From NCBI RefSeq assembly GCF_003047105.1, contig NZ_CP028472.1, positions 186,001 to 250,000 on the forward strand: a stretch of 64,000 nucleotides of DNA, given 5' to 3'. The notes beneath the pieces were generated by a model. It was given only the letters and a program-made list of their open reading frames with translations, was not told the DNA's origin and ran no database searches. A program made the translations under genes and the position numbers. Positions within the stretch are counted from its first letter, which is position 1; each line of letters starts with the position of its first letter. The stretch comes from Celeribacter baekdonensis. Lineage in GTDB: Bacteria; Pseudomonadota; Alphaproteobacteria; Rhodobacterales; Rhodobacteraceae. Below, piece after piece: positions 30,687 through 38,640 of this stretch.

Positions 30687-31426
30687 GTCGTCCCCTCCAT
30701 ATGTGTGTTGGATGTGCCGAAATAGGCCTCTGTCAGAGCCTCACGGTCGACCATATCGGCGGCATTGCCTTCGCTCGTGATCCGCCCGCCACGCATCAGC
30801 ACCATACGTCCGCCGACCCGCGCAGCGCGCAGCGAGCTTTGTTCAACGATCAGCAAGGTCAGTCCGCGATCTTCCTGCAATGCGCACAGCGTGTCATAGA
30901 CCTGATCTACGATTTTGGGCGCCAGACCCAGCGACGGCTCGTCGACCAGGATCAGCTTTGGATTGGTCATTAGGGCGCGGCCAATGGCCAACATCTGTTG
31001 CTGTCCACCCGAAAGCGCGCCTGCCGTCGCAGTTCGTCGGTCGCGAAGGATCGGAAAACTGTTGTAGATATCGTCGATGTCCGCATTCACGGCCTCCGCA
31101 TCACGGCGAAGACCAGTGCCCACCCGGAGGTTTTCCTCCACCGTCAGCGACCCGAAAATATCACGTCCCTCGGGGACCATCGACAGCCCCAGTCGGGCGA
31201 TCATCTCGGGTGCCAGACCCGTCAGTAGATCCCCGTCCATCTCGATCCGGCCATGGCTCGTGGCCACAGCGCCGCTGATCGCCTTGAGGAGGGAGGACTT
31301 GCCTGCCCCGTTTGGCCCCGACACAAAGACCCGTTCGCCCTCTGCGATATGCAGTGTCAGAGTGTTGACTGCGGGTACTTTGCCATAGCGGACCGCCAAA
31401 TCGAAAACCCCTAGCTTCGTCATCAC
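30683..31426 (-). CDS. livF: Branched-chain type ABC ATP-binding protein LivF
   Basis: This 247-residue ATPase has Walker A GPNGAGKSS, signature LSGGQQQMLAIGRALMTNPKLILVDEPSLGLAPKIVDQVYDTL (with Walker B) and the LivF-type LLIVEQSSLRAARVGGRMVLMRGGRI. It hydrolyses ATP for the LivHM permease together with LivG. Four-base overlaps with both neighbours indicate translational coupling. Confidence 0.95.
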   Translation of the reverse strand: MMTKLGVFDLAVRYGKVPAVNTLTLHIAEGERVFVSGPNGAGKSSLLKAISGAVATSHGRIEMDGDLLTGLAPEMIARLGLSMVPEGRDIFGSLTVEENLRVGTGLRRDAEAVNADIDDIYNSFPILRDRRTATAGALSGGQQQMLAIGRALMTNPKLILVDEPSLGLAPKIVDQVYDTLCALQEDRGLTLLIVEQSSLRAARVGGRMVLMRGGRITSEGNAADMVDREALTEAYFGTSNTHMEGTT

Positions 31427-32175
31427 ACAGCCTCCTGGTCTGACCCAAAATAGGCGTCTCGCACCCGCTGGCTGGCGATGATCGCGTCCCGGTCGCCCGC
31501 CTCAATCACCTGTCCAGCATCAAGGACGTAGACATGTGAACTCACCGAAAGCACCAAGCCCACATTGTGCTCGATCAGCAAAACGCCGGTCTCCAACTCC
31601 TTGGCCGCTCGGGCGATCAACAGCGCCAAATCCTCCGCTTCCGCCTCAGACATGCCTGCGGCAGGTTCATCCAGAAGTAGAAAGGCCGGGTCGAACATCA
31701 ACGCTCGCGCGATGCCGACCCGACGTTCATCGGTATAGGGCAGGCCGGCGGCGGGTTTTTCGGCGAGATCGGCCACACCAATCCAGTCGAGCACCCGCAT
31801 CGCTTCGACTTCAGAGGCATGGCGGGAATACCCCAGCCCCACCCCGGTCACCGCCAGATTGTCGAGCACGTCGAGGCCAGAAAAAAGTCGGCCTGCCTGA
31901 AAGGTCCGCGCCACACCTTCACGGCGCAGCAGATGCGCGGGATGTGTCCCGACATCGCGACCGTTGAGCAAGATGCGGCCCTGACTTGGCGTTTGGAATC
32001 CAGTCAACACATTGACCAGCGTCGTCTTTCCCGCACCGTTGGGGCCGATTAACCCATAAACCGTGCCCGAGGTCACAGTGAGCGTCACGTCGGTGAGAGC
32101 TTTGAACCCGCCGAACGCCACCGTCACCCCGGATACGGCCAGGGCGCACTTGTTATTGCTGCCCATGCCCACCAC
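31423..32175 (-). CDS. livG: Branched-chain type ABC ATP-binding protein LivG
   Basis: This 250-residue ATPase has Walker A GPNGAGKTTLVNVLTGF, the LivG-type signature LPYTDERRVGIARALMFDPAFLLLDEPAAGMSEAEAEDL, and the late LLIEHNVGLVLSVSSHVYVLDAGQVIEAG. The first of the transport genes, it starts 3 bases after the hyuA stop, placing import and cyclic-amide hydrolysis in one transcript. Confidence 0.95.
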   Translation of the reverse strand: MVGMGSNNKCALAVSGVTVAFGGFKALTDVTLTVTSGTVYGLIGPNGAGKTTLVNVLTGFQTPSQGRILLNGRDVGTHPAHLLRREGVARTFQAGRLFSGLDVLDNLAVTGVGLGYSRHASEVEAMRVLDWIGVADLAEKPAAGLPYTDERRVGIARALMFDPAFLLLDEPAAGMSEAEAEDLALLIARAAKELETGVLLIEHNVGLVLSVSSHVYVLDAGQVIEAGDRDAIIASQRVRDAYFGSDQEAV

Positions 32176-32178
32176 CGT

Positions 32179-34299
32179 TCACGCCTCGGCCAGTTCGTGG
32201 GCGGGCGCTGTGCGCGTGACCGCAATGTCCGCTGTGAGAACGTATGTGCCGGTTTTGTGTAGGTTCACCGTCCAGCCGGGTTCGACGACAATCGTGGTGG
32301 TCACTTCCTCAATCACCGCAGGCCCATGTAGGACATCGCCTGCCCCCAATGCCGCCCCGTCATAGACGGGCGTTTTTTGCGTGCGGCCATCGGCATGGAA
32401 CACCATCTCGCGATGGGTTTTCAGTGCCGACGCGGCACCGTTGCCCGCTGCGATCATCATCCGTTGCGGTTTGTCCACATGGCCGGTGATCGCGCTTTCC
32501 ACGTTCACCACCTCGACCGCGTTATGGGGTTCATCATAGGTGTAAAGTTCGCGGTGGCGCGTGTGGAATGCGGCTTTGATGTCCTCAAGCGTGGCTTCGG
32601 TCACCTCGAAAGGGCCGATTTCCACGGTGCATTCATGCACCTGTCCGACATAGCGCATATCCAGCGTGCGGTGGATCGAGATGTCGCTTTCGCTGAACCC
32701 GTCTCCCTCCAGATCCGCGCGCCCGCGCGCTTCTAGCCCATTGAACAGCCCGTCGAGTGTCTGCGCCGCCTCAGCACCCTGAAGTCGCAACGGCGCTGGT
32801 GCCATGTAGTTGTATTTCACGTCCGAAATAATCTGGCCATATGCACAAAGCCCCGAGGCCAGTTTGGAAATCAGTACTTTTGAAATGCCCATTTCGCGGG
32901 CAAGCGCTGTGATATGTGCTCCGGTCGCGCCGCCTGCCCCCATCAGAACGAAATCACGCGGATCATAGCCGCGTTCCACCGAAACCCGGCGGATCGCATT
33001 GACCATGTTGTTGTTCACGATGGTGAACATGCCGTAGGCGGCTTTTTCCACGCTCAGGCCCAGTGGGTCGGCCAAATTGGTTTTGATCGCAGAGCGGGAT
33101 TTTTCGATGTCGAGCGGCAGGCGCCCCCCCACAAGCCCATCTGCGTTGAGATAGCCCAGGACAAGATTGGCATCGGTTGTGGTCGGTCGTTCGCCGCCCT
33201 GACCATAACAGGCCGGACCGGGTTCCGAGCCCGCCGATTGCGGACCCATTTGCATCAGGCCCATTTCATCAATCCACCCGATCGAGCCGCCACCGGCACC
33301 CAGCGTTTCCACTTGGATCATCGGAATGCCGATGCGATAGCGTAGAAAGTCGATGTTCTTGTTGACGTTGGCTTTTCCGTCCTTGGTCAGCGTAATGTCG
33401 AACGAGGTTCCGCCCATGTCGCAGGTGATGATGTTCTTCTCGTCCCAAGGCGCGCCCACGTCGAGGGCCGCTTGTGGCGCTGAGGCTGGGCCGGAGTTGA
33501 TCGCGTAGACCGATTGATCCGCCACCACCTTTCCCAGCGCGAGCCCGCCGTTTGACTGGAAATAGCGGACCGGGTGTTTCGAACCCAATTCGCGGAAGTA
33601 GGCATCGACCCCCTCGACATAGCGTTGCAGGATCGGGGCCAGATAGGCGTTGACGATGGCCGTCGAGGTCCGGGTGTATTCGCGCACTTGCGGGTAAAGC
33701 CGACTGCCGATGGTCAGTCGCACATCGGGCATCATCTCGCGCACGATCTCGGCTGCACGCATCTCATGTTCGGGGTGTAGCACCGACCAGACAAAGCTGA
33801 TCGCGACCGACTCCACCCCTTCAGCGATGAAATACCGACAAGCGTCGCGCACATCTTCTTCGCTCAAGGCGGTGCGCACTGACCCGTCGGAAATCACGCG
33901 CTCGTTGACCCCTTTGCGCAGGTGGCGTGGCACCAACATTGTCGCTGGGGGATATTCAGGGTCATACCGATAGCCGTCTTCCTTGTGTCCCAACCGAATT
34001 TCAATTGAATCTTCGTGGCCGCGGGTGGCGATCAAGCCGGTCTTGGCGCCGGTGTGGGTGATCAGCGCATTCAGGCCGACGGTGGTGCCGTTGATACAGA
34101 GGTCAGATTGGGACACGATCTCTGCCGCGCTAAGCCCGGTTTCGTCAGAGATCAGCGCAAGCCCGTTGCGGATGGCCTTGGTCGGTTCGGTTGGCGTTGA
34201 GAGCACTTTGAAAATTTGCACGTCACCATTGGCACGGGCCAGAATGAAATCTGTGAACGTGCCGCCAGCGTCGATGCCCAGACGATATTTGCTACGCAT
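32179..34299 (-). CDS. hyuA: Hydantoinase/5-oxoprolinase family subunit A
   Basis: This 706-residue ATP-dependent subunit opens YRLGIDAGGTFTDFILARANGDVQIFKVLSTPTEPTKAI, the phosphate-binding actin-like loop of the family. Other marks are GTTVGLNALITHTGAKTGLI, NSGPASAPQAALDVG, DMGGTSFDITL, ETLGAGGGSIGWID, PGPACYGQGGERPTTTDANLVLGYL and ERGYDPRDFVLMGAGGATGAHITALA. HyuA with HyuB opens cyclic amides (N-methylhydantoin, 5-oxoproline, caprolactam) or carboxylates ketones in related complexes. The Liv-type importer in the same operon favours a cyclic amide or similar nutrient. It differs clearly from the two HyuA-like subunits at 38-43 kb. Confidence 0.92.
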   Translation of the reverse strand: MRSKYRLGIDAGGTFTDFILARANGDVQIFKVLSTPTEPTKAIRNGLALISDETGLSAAEIVSQSDLCINGTTVGLNALITHTGAKTGLIATRGHEDSIEIRLGHKEDGYRYDPEYPPATMLVPRHLRKGVNERVISDGSVRTALSEEDVRDACRYFIAEGVESVAISFVWSVLHPEHEMRAAEIVREMMPDVRLTIGSRLYPQVREYTRTSTAIVNAYLAPILQRYVEGVDAYFRELGSKHPVRYFQSNGGLALGKVVADQSVYAINSGPASAPQAALDVGAPWDEKNIITCDMGGTSFDITLTKDGKANVNKNIDFLRYRIGIPMIQVETLGAGGGSIGWIDEMGLMQMGPQSAGSEPGPACYGQGGERPTTTDANLVLGYLNADGLVGGRLPLDIEKSRSAIKTNLADPLGLSVEKAAYGMFTIVNNNMVNAIRRVSVERGYDPRDFVLMGAGGATGAHITALAREMGISKVLISKLASGLCAYGQIISDVKYNYMAPAPLRLQGAEAAQTLDGLFNGLEARGRADLEGDGFSESDISIHRTLDMRYVGQVHECTVEIGPFEVTEATLEDIKAAFHTRHRELYTYDEPHNAVEVVNVESAITGHVDKPQRMMIAAGNGAASALKTHREMVFHADGRTQKTPVYDGAALGAGDVLHGPAVIEEVTTTIVVEPGWTVNLHKTGTYVLTADIAVTRTAPAHELAEA

Positions 34300-34326
34300 G
34301 AGAATAATCCTTTTATGTCAGAGACT

Positions 34327-36077
34327 TCAGGCCGCCGCGCGGGCTTTGGCTGTGGCGGCTTCGTCTACGGTCAACGTTTCAGGGTCGGCAATGACGACGC
34401 CATAATCGAGCCGGGCACCGGCGATCGAAACGAGCCCGTTTCGGATGTCGGCCACCACCTTTTGCACCTCGCGCTCGAAGGGGTTGCCATATCCGCCGCC
34501 GCCTGGGTTGAGATTGGCGGCGCGTTCGCCGGGGCGAATGGTTTCGATGACGTTATCGATAATGATCTGAGTTTCGCCCGCGCGGGTGACTTCCAAGCGT
34601 CCGACCTTTTTTTCGACCATGGCGGATTTCGCCCCAGCCGCGCCCATAGCCGGGATACGGCGCCCTTCGCCGAACGTGATCAACGTCATGTCCCGGTCAA
34701 GCGGTTCGACTTCCCACCGCGTGCCTGAACCGCCACGGAATTTGCCCGCACCGCCGCTGTCCGTCATCAATCCGTATTCGTGGATGATGATCGGATAGGA
34801 ATGCTCCAGCATCTCGATATCGCCTGAGGTCAACGCCCCAAAACAGCATTCCGGTCCGCAGGCGTGCCACCCGTCCTGGCTCGCTGTGGCCCCGGCTCCT
34901 GAGATGATCGACGCCAGAACCATGGTCACGTATTCTTCGTCATGTCGCGTATCCCAACCCGCAATGTTGCAGCCATTGGCATGACCCCACGACGCTGAAA
35001 CCTTGTCCGGTGCCGCCTGTTCGAAGGCCAGCCGGACCGCATCTGTCAGCGTTTCCATGGGCGTGGTGGTGCAGTTCATATGCGGCGCTGGCGGCTTGGC
35101 GTTGCACAACGTGCCCTTGGGCCCCATGTCCACCGTCACATTGCGGTAAAGCCCTTCGTTATAGGGGGAGGCAACTGGGCGAACATCATCAGGCCGAGAT
35201 AGACGCCGGAGTAGGAATTGCCCTCGTAGGAATTGATGAAATACGGGATCTGCGGCGGGCTCTCGATTTCGATATGACAGGTCTCGCCTGTGATCGTCAC
35301 CGTTGCGGTGATGTCGAAATCGCCAAAGCCGTGTCCCGCATCTTCCAGAATGGCGGTGCCGGAATATGTCCCATCCGGGACCTTTGCGATCAAGCCCGAC
35401 ATATGGCGATTGGCCATCGACAAAAGGTCTTCAATGCAGTCCTGGACAACGTCTTTGCCGTATTTGTCCATCAACGCCACAAGGTTGCGGGCACCGACTT
35501 GGCAAGCGCCAATCAGGGCGTTGAAATCGCCTTCCTGATCCCTCCGTGCCCGCATGTTGGTTAACAAGAGGTTCAGCACATCGTTGCGCGGCACCCCTTT
35601 GTCCCAGATTTTGACCGGCGGAATGCGCAGCCCTTCGGCGTAGATTTCTTTGGCCTCGGGGTTATAGCCCGCGGGAACCGGGCCGCCGATGTCGGTCAAA
35701 TGGCCCTTGCAGACCGTCCAAAACGCCAACTCGCCTTGATAAAACACCGGGTAGTACATGCATGTGTCGATGATATGCGATCCGGCATAATCTGGATCGT
35801 TGTGCAGGATCAGATCGCCCTCATGGATATCGCCCTCGAAAAACTTATCGACCGCTTTCATCGCAGGAATGAGCGATCCCAGATGGATCGGGATGTCTTG
35901 CCCTTGCAGGATCATCTCGGGCGTGTGGTTGAACAGTGCCGTGGAATAATCATGCGCGAGGTTGAACACCGAACTGCGTGCGGTCTTTTCCAGTGCCATC
36001 GTCATTTCGCGCTGCGTGGTCTCAAGAACACCTCTCACGACGGAAAGTGTGATTGGGTCGACTTGTCGTTTTGCCAT
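34327..36077 (-). CDS. hyuB: Hydantoinase/5-oxoprolinase family subunit B, interrupted by a one-base frameshift
   Basis: The upstream frame (36077 to 35136) starts MAKRQVDPITLSVVRGVLETTQREM. It includes NHTPEMILQGQDIPIHLGSLIPA, HEGDLILHNDPDYAGSHI and GDFNALIGACQVGARN. It breaks after FAQLPPP. The other frame (to 34327) resumes as YNEGLYRNVTVDMGPKGTLCNAKPPAP and ends the protein with FRGGSGTRWEVEP and NPGGGGYGNPFEREV. One extra base in the GGGGG run at 35164-35168 restores an unbroken 583-residue HyuB of normal length. If real, the enzyme is dead; the intact motifs and the same lesion type elsewhere in the window favour an artefact. First gene of the hyuBA-liv operon. Confidence 0.88.
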
Positions 36078-36346
36078 ATTTCCGGTCCTCTGCTGGGGGC
36101 AGAACAGTGCCTGACGGGGGCTGAAGGCCCTTCCGATCCGGCGCGTTTGTCCTGCACGTCGATCTGCCAAACAGGGTTTCCGGGAAATCGATTCCAGTCT
36201 TGACGCTCCGTGCACAAAGCTTTGGCAAACGGCGCAGAAAAATTTGTCAACCAGCGCAAGATGAGTTGACGCAGAGCGCAGACCGCCTGTTTTTCTTTTG
36301 TTTTGATCACAGCGTCACGTAATGTTTACGAAGGGAGGACTTTTCG

Positions 36347-37309
36347 ATGACAGCTGCGTTCCGCTTTTCGACGGGTGCAACAGAACCGCAGCATCGTTCC
36401 AGCAAATGGAATGCGGTGGTGTCGGAGGCGTATTTTCCGCTGGAGTTGCAATTTCGCGACCCGATCCGTTTCAATGGCGAACTGTCTCGCGTTGAACTGG
36501 GCCATGTGGGTATGTCACGGCTCACCTCTGACCCGGTGAATTACGAACGTCGGCGCTCGCATATTTGCAATACTCAGGAAGAGGAATATCTCGTCACGCT
36601 GCCGCGCGCGACCTCGGTTGAGTTCCGCCAGATGGGCCGCGACCTGCGCTGCGATCCTGGCGGTTTTATTCTCGAGCGCGGTGACGAGCCTTATCGGTTC
36701 CTCTATGAACGCCCTAACGATTTGTACGTGCTCAAAGTCAGCCGCCGGGCGTTGGCCGAGCGGGTGCGTCAGCCCGATCGGTTTTGCGCGCGTGTGATCG
36801 ACGCCACCACCGGAACGGCGGGGCTTTTTGCCACGATGGTCAGCCATGCTCAGAGCCAGATCGACGATCTCACGCCATCGGCTCGTGAAACCATCGGACG
36901 CCACCTGCTTGAACTTCTCGGCCTTGCGCTCAACGATGCCTCGAACGCCTGCGAAAGTGGCTATTCTTCGGTGCGGGCCGCACATCTTTCCAGGGTCGAG
37001 AAATACATCCGCGCCAATCTGAAAGACCCCGATCTTTCGCCCGATCTCATTGCCGAAGCCTGCGGTATCTCCAAACGGTACTTGCACGATCTTTTCAAAG
37101 ATATGAACGGCACCGTCAGCCAGCAAATCCGAGATCAGAGGTTGGTGGCCGCGCGGGACCGGTTGCAGGCCTCACGCGATCTGTCGATTTCCGAGGTCGC
37201 CTACCGTTTCGGGTTCGCAGATCAGGCGCAGTTCTCGCGGCTCTTTAAGGCCAAGTTCGGGATGACGCCCTCAGAATTCCAACGCAGCGCGACGCAACGG
37301 CTCGCCTGA
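36347..37309 (+). CDS. AraC-family activator with an AraC-binding-like N-terminal domain
   Basis: The protein has 320 residues. The N-terminal 190 form an effector domain of the AraC_binding_2 type (LGHVGMSRLTSDPVNYERR, GGFILERGDEPYRFLYERPNDLYVLKVSRRALAERV). The C-terminal 100 are a double helix-turn-helix: VEKYIRANLKDPDLSPDLIAEACGISKRYLHDLFKDMNG and SISEVAYRFGFADQAQFSRLFKAKFGMTPSEF. It is divergent from hyuB with 269 bases between starts, so it is the probable activator of the hyu-liv operon. The ribosome site is GGGAGG. Confidence 0.9.
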   Translation: MTAAFRFSTGATEPQHRSSKWNAVVSEAYFPLELQFRDPIRFNGELSRVELGHVGMSRLTSDPVNYERRRSHICNTQEEEYLVTLPRATSVEFRQMGRDLRCDPGGFILERGDEPYRFLYERPNDLYVLKVSRRALAERVRQPDRFCARVIDATTGTAGLFATMVSHAQSQIDDLTPSARETIGRHLLELLGLALNDASNACESGYSSVRAAHLSRVEKYIRANLKDPDLSPDLIAEACGISKRYLHDLFKDMNGTVSQQIRDQRLVAARDRLQASRDLSISEVAYRFGFADQAQFSRLFKAKFGMTPSEFQRSATQRLA

Positions 37310-37328
37310 TCCGGTCCGGCAATGGACT

Positions 37329-38177
37329 TCATCTCTCAGCACAAATCTGATCGAAAAGGGCATTGGCCGCCTGAGACAGCGCGCCGTTGCGGCGATAGAT
37401 GTAGAAATTGATGTCGGGCAGGGGAGGCAACCCTTCGCGCTCACCAAGGATACGCAAATCTTGGGTCACCATTTCCGGTGTGCGCGCGGTCACGCCCAAT
37501 CCGGCGTTCAAAGCAACATGAATCCCCGACAGGCTTGGACAGGTATAGCGTTCGATATGGGCCACCCCGCGTTGTTCAAGCGCATCAAGCGCGATCCGGC
37601 GAAAGATGGACGGAGAATCCGCAAGCACCAAAGGCACGGGTTGATTGCGTTCCAGTCGCAACATGGAAGAGGCGATCCAAACCGTCGGTGAGCTGCGCAA
37701 AAGTTTGCCTTCGAACCGTTCGGAATGGCGTGTGGTCAGGGTCATATCGAGCCGCCCGTCCTCAAGCAAAGGCATAAGGTTCGGGCTGCGGTCCACTTTG
37801 AGCATGACGTGAACACGCGGATTGGTCTGGGCATAAGTCGACAGAAACAGCGGCAGAATGGAATCTGCAATATCGTGCGGGGCACCGATGCGGACTTCGC
37901 CGACCTCTTGTGAGGCATGCACCATCATCACGGCCTGATCGTTCAGACTGATGATTTGACGCGCATAGCTCAAAAGGTTCTGACCTGCCTGCGTCAGTCG
38001 CCGTTTGCGACCCAGCTTTTCAAACAGGGGGATGCCCAGTGTTTCTTCAAGGCGCTTCATTTGCTGACTGACGGCGGATTGCGTGCGATAGACCCGCCGC
38101 GCCGCCGCAGTGAATCCGCCCTCTTCCGCAATCGCGACAAAGGTGCGCAACAGGTCTGCTTCGAGATTAGTGATCAT
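37329..38177 (-). CDS. LysR-family transcriptional regulator
   Basis: The protein has 282 residues from ATG 38177 (MITNLEADLLRTFVAIAEEGGFTAAARRVYRTQSAVSQQMKRLEETLGIPLFEKLGR). The winged helix-turn-helix is in the first 60 residues and a LysR substrate-binding domain follows (EVRIGAPHDIADSILPLFLSTYAQTNPRVHVMLKV). A longer start at 38204 exists but would overlap the LysR-type box. It is divergent from the ketone carboxylase operon. It could be an input to that operon or only regulate itself. Such LysR proteins respond to small-molecule effectors, here unknown. Confidence 0.9.
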   Translation of the reverse strand: MITNLEADLLRTFVAIAEEGGFTAAARRVYRTQSAVSQQMKRLEETLGIPLFEKLGRKRRLTQAGQNLLSYARQIISLNDQAVMMVHASQEVGEVRIGAPHDIADSILPLFLSTYAQTNPRVHVMLKVDRSPNLMPLLEDGRLDMTLTTRHSERFEGKLLRSSPTVWIASSMLRLERNQPVPLVLADSPSIFRRIALDALEQRGVAHIERYTCPSLSGIHVALNAGLGVTARTPEMVTQDLRILGEREGLPPLPDINFYIYRRNGALSQAANALFDQICAER

Positions 38178-38202
38178 GTTGGTGTGCCATTTTCGGGGCA
38201 GC

Positions 38203-38219
38203 ATATCACAGCAAGATAT
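38203..38219. promoter_or_regulatory. LysR-type box ATATC-N7-GATAT
   Basis: A 17-bp interrupted palindrome, ATATC ACAGCAA GATAT, contains the T-N11-A spacing of LysR sites. It lies 26 bases upstream of the lysR start, where autoregulation would act. It is nearly 290 bases from the sigma54-like promoter of the carboxylase operon. Confidence 0.55.
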
Positions 38220-38409
38220 CTCGTCACCCGCTTTCGGCCTTTACCGACCCTGCGTCTGCCCTTTTGGCGTTTAAACCTGATCTCGTCCGTTTCATCCCCG
38301 CATCAGCGCAGGCCAATGTCAAACGCCAGTGGCACAAGATCGTGCCTGTCTGATCTTCGGCCATGCTGCGTTGCGGCACGTCTCGAAATCGAACGCACAG
38401 ACGTTTTTG

Positions 38410-38434
38410 TTCCCCCTCCCGTTGTGAGGGGGAA
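38410..38434. promoter_or_regulatory. Inverted repeat TTCCCCCTC-N7-GAGGGGGAA upstream of the ketone carboxylase promoter
   Basis: Perfect 9-bp arms with a 7-nt spacer lie about 60-80 bases before the -24 element at 38492. Position and symmetry fit an upstream activator site for an enhancer-binding protein. No gene on either strand ends here, which argues against a terminator. Confidence 0.45.
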
Positions 38435-38491
38435 ATATTAAGTCATTATAAAACAAATGGTTAAATATTTTTGACCGGTCTGTTCGCGGGT

Positions 38492-38507
38492 TGGAAAAGA
38501 ACCTGCA
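38492..38507 (+). promoter_or_regulatory. Sigma54-type -24/-12 promoter of the ketone carboxylase operon
   Basis: TGGAAAAGAACCTGCA has the invariant GG and GC spaced by exactly 10 bases. It differs from the common TGGCACG-N4-TTGCA at the fourth base (A for C) and a few other positions, as do three other sites in this island. Transcription would begin near 38519, leaving a leader of about 120 bases. Confidence 0.6.
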
Positions 38508-38640
38508 TCCCATTGGGTAGGATCGACGGTCCGGCCAAGGGGAGAGGAGCCCCCGTGGCCTCAGCGACCGTGATCCCGGCGTAAGACACGCTCTTTACCG
38601 CAGGATCACTGCGCAACAAGGATGGGAGGAGAGATGCACG

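Noticed and set aside
34327-35139. Separate small HyuB gene starting at 35139
   Set aside because: It lacks the N-terminal half of HyuB, and one base joins it to the frame upstream.
38410-38434. Hairpin as a terminator
   Set aside because: No gene ends here on either strand and there is no T-run; kept only as a possible activator site.
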